Shown here one piece after another: positions 8,499 to 17,968 of a DNA stretch of 64,000 nt. Source of the stretch: Colwellia sp. (GTDB taxonomy: Bacteria; Pseudomonadota; Gammaproteobacteria; Enterobacterales; Alteromonadaceae). Made by a program: the position numbers and the translations under genes. The notes below the pieces were generated by a model, which did not search any database, had not been told where the DNA came from, and saw only the letters and a list, made by a program, of their open reading frames with translations. Position 1 is the stretch's first letter. Every line of letters begins with the position of its first letter. Where the stretch lies: assembly GCA_016765685.1 (NCBI GenBank), contig JAESPR010000011.1, positions 1 through 64,000 of the forward strand. The letters run 5' to 3'.

Positions 8499-9716
8499 TT
8501 ATACTTGTTTATAAGTTGAAAAGAAATTTTTCAACTTTTCTAAAGTAGGTACTAATTCATCAACATGAGGTAAGAATACTAATCTAAAGTAATTTTGTGC
8601 CTTAATATTAAATGCACTACCATGAACAAGTAATATTTTTTCTTGTTTTAATAAGTCTAAAATCATTTTTTCGTCATTGGTTATATTAAATTTTTTCGCG
8701 TCTACTTTAACAAATAAGTACAAAGCGCCGCTAGCTGACAGGCACGATAAACCCTCTATTTCATTTATCATTTTAGCGGCAACATTGCGCTGCTTTAATA
8801 ATCGACCATCGCCTGAAATAAGTTCATTAATACTCTGATAGCCCCCTAATGCAGTTTGAATAGCATGTTGACTTGGTACGTTAGAGCACATCCGCATTGA
8901 GGAAAGAATATGCAAACCTTCTAAATAGTCTTCAGCATGAATTTTAGGGCCAGATAAAACCATCCAACCTGCTCTAAAACCAGCGATACGGTAGTTTTTA
9001 GATAAACCACCCATGGTAATAATAAAGACATCTTGAGCAAGCGAAGCGGTTGGAATATGTTGAGCTTGATCGTATAAAATTTTGTCGTAAATTTCATCAC
9101 TAAATATCATTAAACTATGTTTTCTGGCGAGTTCAATAATGCCTTGTAAAATTTCCTCTGAGTAAACCGCACCTGTTGGGTTATTGGGATTTATCAAAAC
9201 AATAGCTTTGGTTTTGTTGGTGATTTTACTTGCCATATCCTCAAGATCTGGATACCAAAGGTTTTCATCATCACAGCGGTAGTGGATAGGCTTGCCACCA
9301 GATAATGCTACTGCAGCAGTCCATAAAGGATAATCTGGCGCAGGAATTAACACTTCATCATCATTGTTTAATAGTCCTTGCATTGCCATTACAATGAGTT
9401 CACTTACGCCATTGCCAATGAACACATCATCAACACCCACATCTTTAATACCTTGCTGCTGAAAATACTGCATTACCGCAACGCGGGCAGAATAAATACC
9501 TTGAGATTCACTATAACCTTGCGAGTTAGGCAAATTGTGGATAACGTCCTTTAAAATATCATCGGGCGCTTCAAAACCAAAAGGGGCAGGGTTGCCAATA
9601 TTCAGTTTAAGAATTTTGTGGCCTTCATCTTCCAAACGACGTGCTTCGGCTGCTATTTGACCTCTAATTTCATAACAAACGTTGTTTAATTTAGATGACT
9701 TTTTAATAGCTTTCAT
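8499..9716 (-). CDS. alaA: Glutamate-pyruvate aminotransferase AlaA
   Basis: A cytoplasmic PLP-dependent class I aminotransferase of 405 residues, the family length. Alignable landmarks with E. coli AlaA (YfbQ) are LNIGNPAPFGFEAP (38-51), NPNNPTG (176-182), SDEIYDKILYD (206-216) and the PLP lysine K240 in GGLSKNYRIAG, followed by FRAGW. It makes alanine from pyruvate and glutamate. It precedes yfbR as in enterobacteria, although the two are separated here. A spacer of about 175 bp upstream, after the proS terminator, can hold its own promoter. Confidence 0.92.
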   Translation of the reverse strand: MKAIKKSSKLNNVCYEIRGQIAAEARRLEDEGHKILKLNIGNPAPFGFEAPDDILKDVIHNLPNSQGYSESQGIYSARVAVMQYFQQQGIKDVGVDDVFIGNGVSELIVMAMQGLLNNDDEVLIPAPDYPLWTAAVALSGGKPIHYRCDDENLWYPDLEDMASKITNKTKAIVLINPNNPTGAVYSEEILQGIIELARKHSLMIFSDEIYDKILYDQAQHIPTASLAQDVFIITMGGLSKNYRIAGFRAGWMVLSGPKIHAEDYLEGLHILSSMRMCSNVPSQHAIQTALGGYQSINELISGDGRLLKQRNVAAKMINEIEGLSCLSASGALYLFVKVDAKKFNITNDEKMILDLLKQEKILLVHGSAFNIKAQNYFRLVFLPHVDELVPTLEKLKNFFSTYKQV

Positions 9717-9892
9717 GATGGCCTTCGTTTTATAAATATAAGTATTTGAATTGGTAATAAGTGCCCATTGTTGCTAATAATGGCGCGTATTGAAACAGTT
9801 AACACTAAGTTTTTAATGATAATTTGCACAAGTTTTTCTGAAAATGGCATATCGAATGGCATTGTTGAAGCAATGAATTTAATTTTAGGCAC

Positions 9893-9913
9893 AAAAAAGG
9901 GGCAACTAGCCCC
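9893..9913 (-). terminator. Rho-independent terminator of proS
   Basis: On the minus strand a GGGGC stem, 5-base loop and GCCCC stem are followed by TTTTTT. The hairpin lies 18 bp past the proS stop codon and upstream of alaA, so it separates the two transcripts. Confidence 0.85.
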
Positions 9914-9931
9914 TGTATAAAAAGGATTACT

Positions 9932-11641
9932 TTAGTTAAAAAGCGACATAACTTCACTAATAGCTAATAATGATTTTTCACCGGTAAGTCGATTTTTTAC
10001 TTCGACTTGTTGAGCATCTAAATTACGTTCGCCAACAATTAATAATAATGGTGTACCTATTAATTCGTGATCGGCAAACATAACACCAGGGCGCTCTTTA
10101 CGATCGTCAAACAATACTTCAATTCCTGCTTGGTTTAACTGCTCGTATAAAGCTTCTGCGGTTTCTTTCACACGAGCCGATTTAGCCATATTCATCGGCA
10201 CGATAGCCACTTGAAAAGGCGCAATGGCACTTGGCCACTTAATACCATATTTATCATGGTTTTGCTCAATGGCGGCAGCAACAATACGAGAAACACCAAT
10301 GCCATAACAGCCCATGGTTAAGGTTTGGTTCCTGCCACCTTCGTTTAATACCGAGCAATTCATCGCCTCGGCGTATTTTGTTCCTAGTTGGAATATATGG
10401 CCAACTTCAATACCGCGTTTTATAACTATTTTACCTTGGCCACATGGACTCGGATCGCCTGCAACCACATTACGTAAATCTGCAATTTTAATTGCTGAGC
10501 AGTCTCGTTGCCAGTTGACACCACTTAAATGCTGACCATTTTCGTTAGCGCCACAAATAAAGTCACTAAGCTGGGCTGCGCTTCGGTCAACAACGATATC
10601 AATGTTTAAACCAACTGGGCCGATAGAGCCAACATTACAATTGGCGACTGTTAATACTTGCTCATCAGTGGCAAAAGTCAATGGCGAAGAAATTTGCGCT
10701 AAATGTTCTGCTTTTACTTCATTAAGTTGATGATCACCTCTAAGGACTAGCGCAACAATCGGTGTTTCACCTTGCTCATTTTCAATACCGCAAACCAGCA
10801 AGGTTTTAATGGTTGTTTTAATATCAACGTTTAGAAAGCTAACCACATCATTGATGGATTTAACATGAGGTGTCGCAATTTTAGTAAGCGTTTGAGTTGG
10901 CTCTTTACGCTCATTCGTTGGCGCTAACGCTTCTGCTTTTTCCACGTTAGCGGCAAAATTACTAACATCACTAAAAGCAATGTCATCTTCACCTGAATCA
11001 GCTAAAACATGAAACTCATGGCTAGCATCACCACCAATAGAACCCGTATCAGCTAATACTGAGCGATAATTTAAACCTAGGCGATCAAAAATACGACAAT
11101 AAGCATCGAACATTTTCTGATAAGTTTTTGCTAAACATTCTTGTTCTAAATGAAAAGAGTAAGCGTCTTTCATTAAAAATTCACGACCACGCATGACTCC
11201 AAAACGAGGGCGTATTTCATCGCGAAATTTAGTTTGAATTTGGAACAATGATAATGGTAACTGTTTGTAACTACTTAGTTCATTAGCAACGAGTTTAGTG
11301 ATCACTTCTTCATGCGTTGGACCAAGCACAAAAGGGCGCTTATGGCGGTCATTTAGTCGCAACAGCTCTGGACCGTAGTCATTCAAACGGCCTGACTCTT
11401 CCCATAAATCAGCTGGCTGAACCATTGGCATTAATACTTCATTAACACCGGCACGCTGCATTTCCTCACGAACTATGTTTTCTACTTTTTTTAATACACG
11501 TAACCCTGTTGGTAACCAAGTATATAAGCCAGAGGCAAGGTTACGGACAAGTCCGGCACGCAGCATCAATTGATGGCTAATAACTTCAGCACTAGCAGGG
11601 GTTTCTTTTAAGGTTGATAATAAGTATTGGCTGGTACGCAT
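9932..11641 (-). CDS. proS: Prolyl-tRNA synthetase
   Basis: Class II aminoacyl-tRNA synthetase charging tRNA-Pro in the cytoplasm. The start chosen gives 569 residues beginning [16 protein letters not shown], close to the 572 of E. coli. An upstream in-frame ATG at 11701 would add 20 residues unlike the family. Class II motifs are visible: [19 protein letters not shown], then [25 protein letters not shown] and [16 protein letters not shown]. An editing (INS/YbaK-like) insertion of the long bacterial type follows (about 225-405). The anticodon-binding domain is at the C-terminus ([11 protein letters not shown] to the end). It is single-gene, with a terminator just downstream. Confidence 0.96.
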   Translation of the reverse strand: MRTSQYLLSTLKETPASAEVISHQLMLRAGLVRNLASGLYTWLPTGLRVLKKVENIVREEMQRAGVNEVLMPMVQPADLWEESGRLNDYGPELLRLNDRHKRPFVLGPTHEEVITKLVANELSSYKQLPLSLFQIQTKFRDEIRPRFGVMRGREFLMKDAYSFHLEQECLAKTYQKMFDAYCRIFDRLGLNYRSVLADTGSIGGDASHEFHVLADSGEDDIAFSDVSNFAANVEKAEALAPTNERKEPTQTLTKIATPHVKSINDVVSFLNVDIKTTIKTLLVCGIENEQGETPIVALVLRGDHQLNEVKAEHLAQISSPLTFATDEQVLTVANCNVGSIGPVGLNIDIVVDRSAAQLSDFICGANENGQHLSGVNWQRDCSAIKIADLRNVVAGDPSPCGQGKIVIKRGIEVGHIFQLGTKYAEAMNCSVLNEGGRNQTLTMGCYGIGVSRIVAAAIEQNHDKYGIKWPSAIAPFQVAIVPMNMAKSARVKETAEALYEQLNQAGIEVLFDDRKERPGVMFADHELIGTPLLLIVGERNLDAQQVEVKNRLTGEKSLLAISEVMSLFN

Positions 11642-11788
11642 GAATAATAACTTCCGAAAAACCCATGCAAGCAAAGTTGTACCTAAGCCACATGGAGACA
11701 AATAAAATTGCCGTTATTCTAGCAGGGTGAATAGCGTTGAAAAAGTAATAAATTATTATTTCATCTTAAATGTTGAAATAGGTTTTGA

Positions 11789-12787
11789 TCATCGGGTCAT
11801 TTTTTTGACAAATACAACAACAAATAAGGCGATGGTAAAACTACCGGTAAAAGCTTCTATTGCAGCAATAGTTCTAGATACACCTACCGGTGTTATGTCT
11901 CCATAACCAAGAGTGGTAAAAGTGACCACCGAAAAGTACAATGAGGATAAAAAAGCTGATAGATTTTCGCTAAAATCCTGTGGAGTAGAGACGCTAATCA
12001 TGTCACCTTGATAGCTTAACCCTGTAAACGAATATAAGATGGCGCAAATGATAATAATACATAAAGATAAACCAATAATACGCAATGGTGCTTCGCCATA
12101 ACCACAGAAAAGATCAACCAGTTTAGATAAAAGCCTCTTAGTGCTATAACGAGGTAATTGTAAGCGCCGCATGGTTAATTCTTTATGAATAAAAAAACCC
12201 GATAAAGTGAAAATACCTTCTTGCTCGGCATGCTTACGCAAATCCCGGTAAATTTCTTCCGCTTGTTGCAAATAATCGTGAGATTCTTGTTTATTACCAA
12301 CTTTAATTGCTTGCTTGGCATCCATTTCTTGGCGTATTTTTTTGCCTATTTTTATATTCTCAAACTTACAACCCTGCCACTTTGCCCCAAGTAAATTGGT
12401 ATTTAGCAAACTAGCACAGTTGAGGTTTGCGCCACGTAAATCAGCTTTCATTATGCTGGCATGGTTAAAGTTTATGTTGAATAAGTGGGCATCTGTTAGC
12501 TCAGCATGATAAAAGTCAGCATGTGAAAAATCATAGCCATTTTTTTTATGGTGATTAACTAAATCAATATTATGCAAGTTGGCTCTCTTTAAATAAATGC
12601 CCCTTAACAGGCCACCATTTTTTGCATAAAGTTCTAACTTTTCTTTAATCTCATCGCCCGTTTTATCCAAGGTTTTATCATGCCAAAAGCAAAAAGTAGA
12701 GTCATTAGCCTCTTCTTGACAACAAAAAGATTGCTGTGGTGAATTCATCGGATCTTTATATTGGCATAGGGGCTTTATTTCGTGCAT
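11789..12787 (-). CDS. Pentapeptide-repeat protein fused to a two-helix potassium-channel domain
   Basis: A 332-residue predicted inner-membrane ion channel. A Cys-containing N-terminus is followed by A(D/N)LxxxxF-type pentapeptide repeats (about 60-140), which form a right-handed quadrilateral beta-helix. A linker (about 165-215) leads to a transmembrane helix (about 235-255), a pore loop with TTLGYGD, and a final helix (about 300-325). TLGYGD matches the K+ selectivity filter (T-x-G-Y-G-D). The repeat region probably lies in the cytoplasm as a regulatory or interaction module. It is transcribed divergently from the GNAT gene with a 38-bp gap. The ligand or gate is unknown. Confidence 0.85.
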   Translation of the reverse strand: MHEIKPLCQYKDPMNSPQQSFCCQEEANDSTFCFWHDKTLDKTGDEIKEKLELYAKNGGLLRGIYLKRANLHNIDLVNHHKKNGYDFSHADFYHAELTDAHLFNINFNHASIMKADLRGANLNCASLLNTNLLGAKWQGCKFENIKIGKKIRQEMDAKQAIKVGNKQESHDYLQQAEEIYRDLRKHAEQEGIFTLSGFFIHKELTMRRLQLPRYSTKRLLSKLVDLFCGYGEAPLRIIGLSLCIIIICAILYSFTGLSYQGDMISVSTPQDFSENLSAFLSSLYFSVVTFTTLGYGDITPVGVSRTIAAIEAFTGSFTIALFVVVFVKKMTR

Positions 12788-12825
12788 AGCTAGAGTATAG
12801 TGCAGACTTTATAAAAGAGGTAAAT

Positions 12826-13311
12826 ATGAAAGTATACTTAATTGAAGCAGACTATAAAAATAAGCAGCATGCTAAAGATTTAATCATGTTATTAAATGCT
12901 TATGCACTTGACCCTATGGGTGGAGGAGAGCCTTTAGCTGTAGAGGTACAACAAAACCTAGTACCTGCGTTAGCTAAACGTAGTGATGTTTTTACTTTGC
13001 TTGCTTATGTTGATGATGAGCCTGCAGGTATTGTTAATTGTGTTGAAGGCTTTTCAACTTTCAACTGTAAGCCGTTAATTAATATTCATGATTGTGGAGT
13101 TTTAACAAAGTTTCGTGGTCTTGGGCTCAGTTTAAAAATGTTTGCTGAAGTAGAAAAAATTGCTATTGAACGTGGTTGCTGTAAGTTAACCTTGGAAGTG
13201 TTGCAAGGAAATGAAATTGCTAAAAATGCTTACAAAAAACTGGGCTTTTCTAATTATGAACTTGATCCAACATTGGGGCATGCGCTATTTTGGGAAAAGA
13301 AGTTGAAGTAA
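12826..13311 (+). CDS. GNAT-family N-acetyltransferase
   Basis: A 161-residue cytoplasmic acetyl-CoA-dependent acyltransferase. The fold is recognisable from a central strand (VFTLLAYVDDEPAGIVNC) and the pyrophosphate-binding region (INIHDCGVLTKFRGLGLS), where RGLGLS stands for the Q/RxxGxG/A loop. ERGCCKLTLEVLQGNEIAKN and AYKKLGF then follow, the usual last helix and strand. An AGAGGT ribosome-binding site precedes the ATG. The substrate cannot be told from sequence. It is a monocistronic gene, divergent from the channel gene. Confidence 0.85.
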   Translation: MKVYLIEADYKNKQHAKDLIMLLNAYALDPMGGGEPLAVEVQQNLVPALAKRSDVFTLLAYVDDEPAGIVNCVEGFSTFNCKPLINIHDCGVLTKFRGLGLSLKMFAEVEKIAIERGCCKLTLEVLQGNEIAKNAYKKLGFSNYELDPTLGHALFWEKKLK

Positions 13312-13495
13312 ATTCATTGGTATAGCTTGAAGCTTGCCTCGACAAAAGGTTTTAAAATGCTAAATGTCGAGCCTCGCTGCGCTCGTGTTGACCTACAAAG
13401 TAATAAATTTCTTAATTTTACGGTTTTCTTGACTAAAGTGCATAGGCACGTTCTTTTTTATCAAAAGGAAAAAGTAGCAGTGTTCACTTGAACTT

Positions 13496-14449
13496 TTACA
13501 ATACAATGATAACGCTAATATTTCGTAATAGTCCCTTTTTGATAAAATGAGCTAACTTGTTTGAATTCTTCTCCGATAAGGATATTTCAGTTGCTTGATC
13601 TTGCCAAGTTTTATTTGCTTTGATTAATAAAGGATATTCACCAATTAAAGGATGTTCCATGGCAAAGTTAATATTATTAGAAAACAGTGAGACTAATTGA
13701 CCATTATTGATAATATCTTGAGTATTATCGCGACTTGGATAAAGAATGTCACCGTTAGCTTTACGAATTTTTGGCGTTAATGACGGCATAAAGTGAGTAC
13801 CTCTCACATCAATAACAATACCTGAAATATCATTTAATTGAATCTCATTAACTTTATTGGTTGTTAAATGCTTTTCTAACACACTAATACGTTTGTCTAA
13901 CTCCGCTATTTTTTCAACAACCTGTTGAGTATTTGAAGTGTTTAATGTCGCAGCATGAGCCGTACTGATCCAATTAGACCAAAACGAATTTAACAGGCTC
14001 GTTGATAACTCTTCTGAATATAAATTTTGATAAATAGATTTAGAGGTTTTGCCACGAAGAGGTGCTTGCAATTCTATTTTACAGGAGCCATCAAGACGGT
14101 TATTTCGACTTTTAATAATGGCACCTTTTATCGTTCCTTCAACACTCGATTTTATCACGTCACTGGTGAGCATATAATTACTAACCAGTGTGGTTGTTGT
14201 CACCCTAACGCCTTGGAAAGATTCTAACAAGTTACGTTGTGCATCTACTATAGCCGCACGACATGCTAGAAATGGTGCTACGTTGGGGTTTTTATCTGGT
14301 GGTGCAACACCATAACCTATCGCTGATACAGAGGCGTCTGTCCAATTGATCTGGCCACTTGTGCCAACAAACTCAGTAAGGTGCCCATCCTTCGCTAATA
14401 CATTTAATGAGCATAAAATAAAAAGGCTTGCTGTTAATGTTTTGTTCAT
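13496..14449 (-). CDS. Secreted LPP20-like protein, last gene of the left envelope operon
   Basis: A 317-residue exported protein. The signal peptide ends at VLA-K (residue 20). An LPP20/FlgP-like domain (about 35-150) has AIGYGVAP, then CRAAIVDAQRNLLESFQGV, TSDVIKSSVEGTIKGA. A short coiled segment is followed by a C-terminal domain (about 205-317) beginning GIVIDVRGTHFMP. It is a full-length paralogue of the protein at 20199-21266, which has GLLIDAQ at the matching place. It is the tenth gene of the minus-strand operon, 14 bp after its neighbour. No lipobox is visible, so it is probably periplasmic. A role in an outer-membrane or periplasmic ring is inferred from FlgP/FlgT likeness. Confidence 0.75.
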   Translation of the reverse strand: MNKTLTASLFILCSLNVLAKDGHLTEFVGTSGQINWTDASVSAIGYGVAPPDKNPNVAPFLACRAAIVDAQRNLLESFQGVRVTTTTLVSNYMLTSDVIKSSVEGTIKGAIIKSRNNRLDGSCKIELQAPLRGKTSKSIYQNLYSEELSTSLLNSFWSNWISTAHAATLNTSNTQQVVEKIAELDKRISVLEKHLTTNKVNEIQLNDISGIVIDVRGTHFMPSLTPKIRKANGDILYPSRDNTQDIINNGQLVSLFSNNINFAMEHPLIGEYPLLIKANKTWQDQATEISLSEKNSNKLAHFIKKGLLRNISVIIVL

Positions 14450-14463
14450 TTCTTTCTACCTAT

Positions 14464-16326
14464 TTAATTAGCTTTGCTTGCACCGAGGATGGCTTTGACT
14501 GCACTTTTGTCAAAATTCACCTTGTTAGTGATAACAGCAAATGCCGATGAATTTTGAATGTGAAAAGGTTTGTTATTATTAAAATCACAGTTCTCAAGTG
14601 TTAACCTAGAACGTCCTGAAAGTACAATAGCACTGGTAGTACTTCCAGATAACTGACAATGATTTAACTTAACAATGGCATTACCATTGATTGTTAGTGC
14701 TGAATATTTAGCATTGTGGGAATACAAATAGTCAAAATTTGGCTTGCCAGCATTTATTTCAATGCCGATTCCTGCGTTCTCAATTAATAAACCATTAATT
14801 TCAACTGTTTGATTGCCATTCAAAATAAGGAATTTTTTTGCTGGGGATAATAACGATCGATTATTAAATCGAATGTTTTGCGCTGACTTTTTAGTATCAC
14901 CCCAAAAATAAGCTTGGCCATTTACTGTCATGCTAGTTGCTTGCTGAAACTTTACATTAACACCTGGCTCTATCAGTAAAGTAGAGTCATTGGTAAATAG
15001 GGTGCTTTTATTAATGATGTAAGGGCTATTGTCTTTACTCAAAACGTTCACCCCTGAATAACTACCAGCAAGTAAACTGCCAAGTTCTTTAGGGTAAGTA
15101 AGTTTGATAGGGTAAGTTTTTGCTATAATGTTTGTTGGCGTACTTTGGTTATTCGCTCTGTCATTAGCCGTTATGCTAAATTCGAATTTTTCAAACGCTT
15201 TAAACTTTCCTGAAAAGTTAATTTCATTATTGGTAGTTTCTTTTACTATGGGTGCTAAATTATTATTGGGTGATTGCATGCGCACAATGTAAGTAACTTG
15301 TTCTATTTTGTTTGGCTGCCAAGAAAGTTTTATTTCGTTAGTTGTCGCAAAATTAATTTCTAAACCAGTAATATTACTAGGCTCTTGGTTGTCAAAGTTT
15401 ACTAGGCCGGTAGTGCTTAACATATTGCCTATTTGGCCTTTGTTATCAATTAATTTTCCGGTAATAACTTTTTGACTGCCATTCCAACGTTTGTCTACAC
15501 GAATACTGCCTTGATAAAAACCAGCTTCTTTTTCTTCTAAATCAAAAGTACCTATACTTTCTACATCAATAAGCGCTCTTAAACCTGTTTGTCCTTTTAT
15601 GCCAACGGCGAGAGTATCACCATATTTTAGCCATTTATTGGCGCCATCATGAATAACCATATCAATTATTGGTTTGTTACTCCCTCTAAAACCAATAGGC
15701 TCGGGGATGTCTTCAGCAATGGCTCGTCCTAATTCATCCGCCGCAGCAAGTAAGTTTTTGTTTTCTAAATGTAAAGCAGATAATGCTGCATTGAACAATA
15801 ACCCCCATGCAGTGGTTGATATACCTCCGGCTCTAGACGTGATCGTTTGATTTTTTTGCCATAAAATATCACCTTCCTTTGATAGTAGTTTAAGGTCGAC
15901 ACCTAATTTTATGTGTGCATAAATACCTGCATAAAACCTTTCATATTCAGTAACCTCGCCGGTTAAGATGCCATCGACACCTAAATTTTGTGCTAATTGT
16001 TGTGGAGACAAATCATTGTTTGGGTTTTTTAAATCGACTTCTTTGCTGTGCACTAGCTGAAAATTTTTGTTAGACAAATGACTTTGTAAGATAGCTCTAA
16101 GTACAATGGGGGCTTCATTGTCCGTGGTATTGTTGGTTAATTTAGTAATGGCTATAACGTGTGGTATATCCGCGTTATTTAGCTGTTTTTGTTTACCTGA
16201 GGTTATCTCTTCGATTGAGCGGATCGGCTTTGTTATAGCAATAACTCCTTTTTTACTAATCGAACAACTTGTTAATAATACAGCTAACATCACTACCGCT
16301 AATATTTTAGTTTTAATGCTGTTCAC
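14464..16326 (-). CDS. Lipoprotein with GNA1162/CsgG-superfamily domain, FN3-like domain and beta-helix
   Basis: I choose the GTG at 16326 because AAAGGAG lies six bases upstream; an ATG at 16347 has no such signal. The product is 620 residues with lipobox LTSC. The first domain (about 45-210) has the pattern of GNA1162/DUF799 lipoproteins, related to CsgG (IAITKLTNNTTDNEAP, then LGVDGILTGEVTEYERF and GDILWQKN). An FN3-like domain follows (about 325-410; LSWQPN, then YIVRM). The C-terminus (about 440-610) repeats short strands typical of a right-handed parallel beta-helix. It overlaps the MCE gene by 14 bp. Anchoring in the outer membrane is inferred. Confidence 0.75.
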   Translation of the reverse strand: MNSIKTKILAVVMLAVLLTSCSISKKGVIAITKPIRSIEEITSGKQKQLNNADIPHVIAITKLTNNTTDNEAPIVLRAILQSHLSNKNFQLVHSKEVDLKNPNNDLSPQQLAQNLGVDGILTGEVTEYERFYAGIYAHIKLGVDLKLLSKEGDILWQKNQTITSRAGGISTTAWGLLFNAALSALHLENKNLLAAADELGRAIAEDIPEPIGFRGSNKPIIDMVIHDGANKWLKYGDTLAVGIKGQTGLRALIDVESIGTFDLEEKEAGFYQGSIRVDKRWNGSQKVITGKLIDNKGQIGNMLSTTGLVNFDNQEPSNITGLEINFATTNEIKLSWQPNKIEQVTYIVRMQSPNNNLAPIVKETTNNEINFSGKFKAFEKFEFSITANDRANNQSTPTNIIAKTYPIKLTYPKELGSLLAGSYSGVNVLSKDNSPYIINKSTLFTNDSTLLIEPGVNVKFQQATSMTVNGQAYFWGDTKKSAQNIRFNNRSLLSPAKKFLILNGNQTVEINGLLIENAGIGIEINAGKPNFDYLYSHNAKYSALTINGNAIVKLNHCQLSGSTTSAIVLSGRSRLTLENCDFNNNKPFHIQNSSAFAVITNKVNFDKSAVKAILGASKAN

Positions 16327-17311
16327 GAGCTTCTCCTTTGGGTTCAAGCTTGAGTAATTCCTGTAATGATTCTTTATTGTAGTAGGGGATGTTTATCTCA
16401 TCACTCACGGCTATTGGTCGATTTTTTTCCCCACCCAGATACCATAAACCTTGTAATTGCTTCGTTAATAATTCAATTTCTAATAAAGTATGATTCATTT
16501 TCTCAAACGTTTCTGGAAGCTTAGTCATGCTTGGTTGTACTTTTTTACTAAGCTGTTGTAACTCTAACATTAACTGATTAGATGACATGATAAGCTCCTT
16601 AGATTCCGTTAACCGTTGTTCTAATAAACTAAATATGGGTGTCGTTTTTTTATCTATATTAGCTAAAAAACTATTAAAATTTGTTAGTGTTGCGGGTAAT
16701 TGCTGAGATGATTGTTTTAATGAGTTTGTTAGTTGATTTGAATTAGATAAAATTTGATTTATGTCGGTTTCTTTGTTGGCTAAATTAGCTGAGATTTTTT
16801 CAAAATTATCAATTACCAATCCTATTTTTTGTGATATTTCTACTAGGTTTAACTCATCGGTAAAATCAGACAGTGTTGTCGGTTCAATGGTAACTATGTT
16901 CGCTCCGTTGGTTAAAAGCTCTTTAGCCTTGCCCGGGCTAAATATTACTCCTTTGCCCACTAATAAAGTATCAAAACCAAATTGTGAATCAATTTTCAAG
17001 GTACTATCTACACGGTATAATTTTTGATATTTTGACGGTAGGCTTATGGTAACCCTTACTTTTCCTGAAATAAGTAATTCAATATTTGTGATTTCACCAA
17101 TAGTTACTCCCGACAGTGTTACGGGTGAGCCAACATTAATGCCATAACTTTGGCTCAGCTCAGTGGTTAAATTAACCTGCTTGCTAAAAGCGGTTAAGTC
17201 ACTTTTAAGCGAGCTTAAATAGATCAATGCTGCAATAGCAAAGATGATAAAAAAACCAACCGCTTTTTCTTGAGGTGATGTTTTAAATGATTGTGGTAAT
17301 GCAAAGCTCAT
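16313..17311 (-). CDS. MCE-domain (MlaD-like) lipid-transport protein
   Basis: A 332-residue inner-membrane-anchored periplasmic protein. One N-terminal transmembrane helix (about 18-35) is followed by an MCE domain (about 42-125; LSQSYGINVGSPVTLSGVTI, then GEITNIEL), matching the MlaD/PqiB/Ttg2C pattern. A long alpha-helical region (about 155-300) follows, which in MCE proteins can build a channel or needle. MCE proteins form hexamers that carry lipids between membranes, working with an MlaE permease and MlaF ATPase. Those two are encoded directly upstream here with no gap. MlaB and MlaC homologues are not visible. The substrate is unknown. Confidence 0.88.
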   Translation of the reverse strand: MSFALPQSFKTSPQEKAVGFFIIFAIAALIYLSSLKSDLTAFSKQVNLTTELSQSYGINVGSPVTLSGVTIGEITNIELLISGKVRVTISLPSKYQKLYRVDSTLKIDSQFGFDTLLVGKGVIFSPGKAKELLTNGANIVTIEPTTLSDFTDELNLVEISQKIGLVIDNFEKISANLANKETDINQILSNSNQLTNSLKQSSQQLPATLTNFNSFLANIDKKTTPIFSLLEQRLTESKELIMSSNQLMLELQQLSKKVQPSMTKLPETFEKMNHTLLEIELLTKQLQGLWYLGGEKNRPIAVSDEINIPYYNKESLQELLKLEPKGEAREQH

Positions 17312-17968
17312 CTAGTAGGCCATTAAGTTTTTATTGAGTATTTGATATCTTTGATCGGCAAAGTCATTACGATCTCCAGCAGTCACGGTCATAATTAAAC
17401 TGCAGTCATTTTTTTCGATATACTCGGCTAACTTTCTCATTAACATATCGCGAATTTGATCTGACATGCCGGACTGTATTTCGTCTAATAATAAAATTTT
17501 GGGTTTGATTACTAATAATCTTAGCAGGTTTGCTAAACGAGACTGAACATCATTGAGTTGAAACGGGTATTTGTTGAGAATATGACTCAGTGAAAACTGT
17601 TCGGCAGCGGCTAGAATTCTATTGGTAATGCTTTCATCATCTAAATTACTGTGAAAAATTAAAGGTAATTTACAATTACCTAATACCGTGTACATAGATA
17701 ATAGGCCTTCACTTTCGAATTGCATGCCTATAAATTTAAACAGATCAGTATTACTAAAATATTTACTAGGTTGATTTTCATATAACAATTCACCACTATT
17801 AGCGGTTAGAGTGCTATTACAAAGTTTTAAAAAACTTGTGCCACCATCAAGTACGCCTGTTTTTATGGTTGTTATTTGTTTTTCGGCAAGGGTGAAGTTT
17901 AAACACTCAAATACTATGGTGTCACCAAAGGTCAAATTGACATTCTTTAGTGTTAATAAGTTGTTCAT
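17312..17968 (-). CDS. Degenerate MlaF-like ABC ATPase
   Basis: A 218-residue ABC-type nucleotide-binding domain sited between the MlaE-like permease and MCE genes, as MlaF is. The fold is clear: first strands, Q83 of the Q-loop in GMQFESEG, and Walker B KILLLDE (157-163). The catalytic set is broken. Walker A reads GVLDGGTS (38-45) with T44 where Lys is invariant, the signature is LNDVQ rather than LSGGx, and the H-loop reads TVTAGD without His. It overlaps the permease gene by 4 bp (ATGA). It may bind nucleotide without hydrolysis or act structurally. The intact reading frame argues against simple decay. Confidence 0.85.
   Translation of the reverse strand: MNNLLTLKNVNLTFGDTIVFECLNFTLAEKQITTIKTGVLDGGTSFLKLCNSTLTANSGELLYENQPSKYFSNTDLFKFIGMQFESEGLLSMYTVLGNCKLPLIFHSNLDDESITNRILAAAEQFSLSHILNKYPFQLNDVQSRLANLLRLLVIKPKILLLDEIQSGMSDQIRDMLMRKLAEYIEKNDCSLIMTVTAGDRNDFADQRYQILNKNLMAY

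Noticed and set aside
13338-13371. CTCGACA/TGTCGAG inverted repeat after the GNAT gene, considered as terminator
   Set aside because: Only seven paired bases with a 20-base loop and no following T-run.
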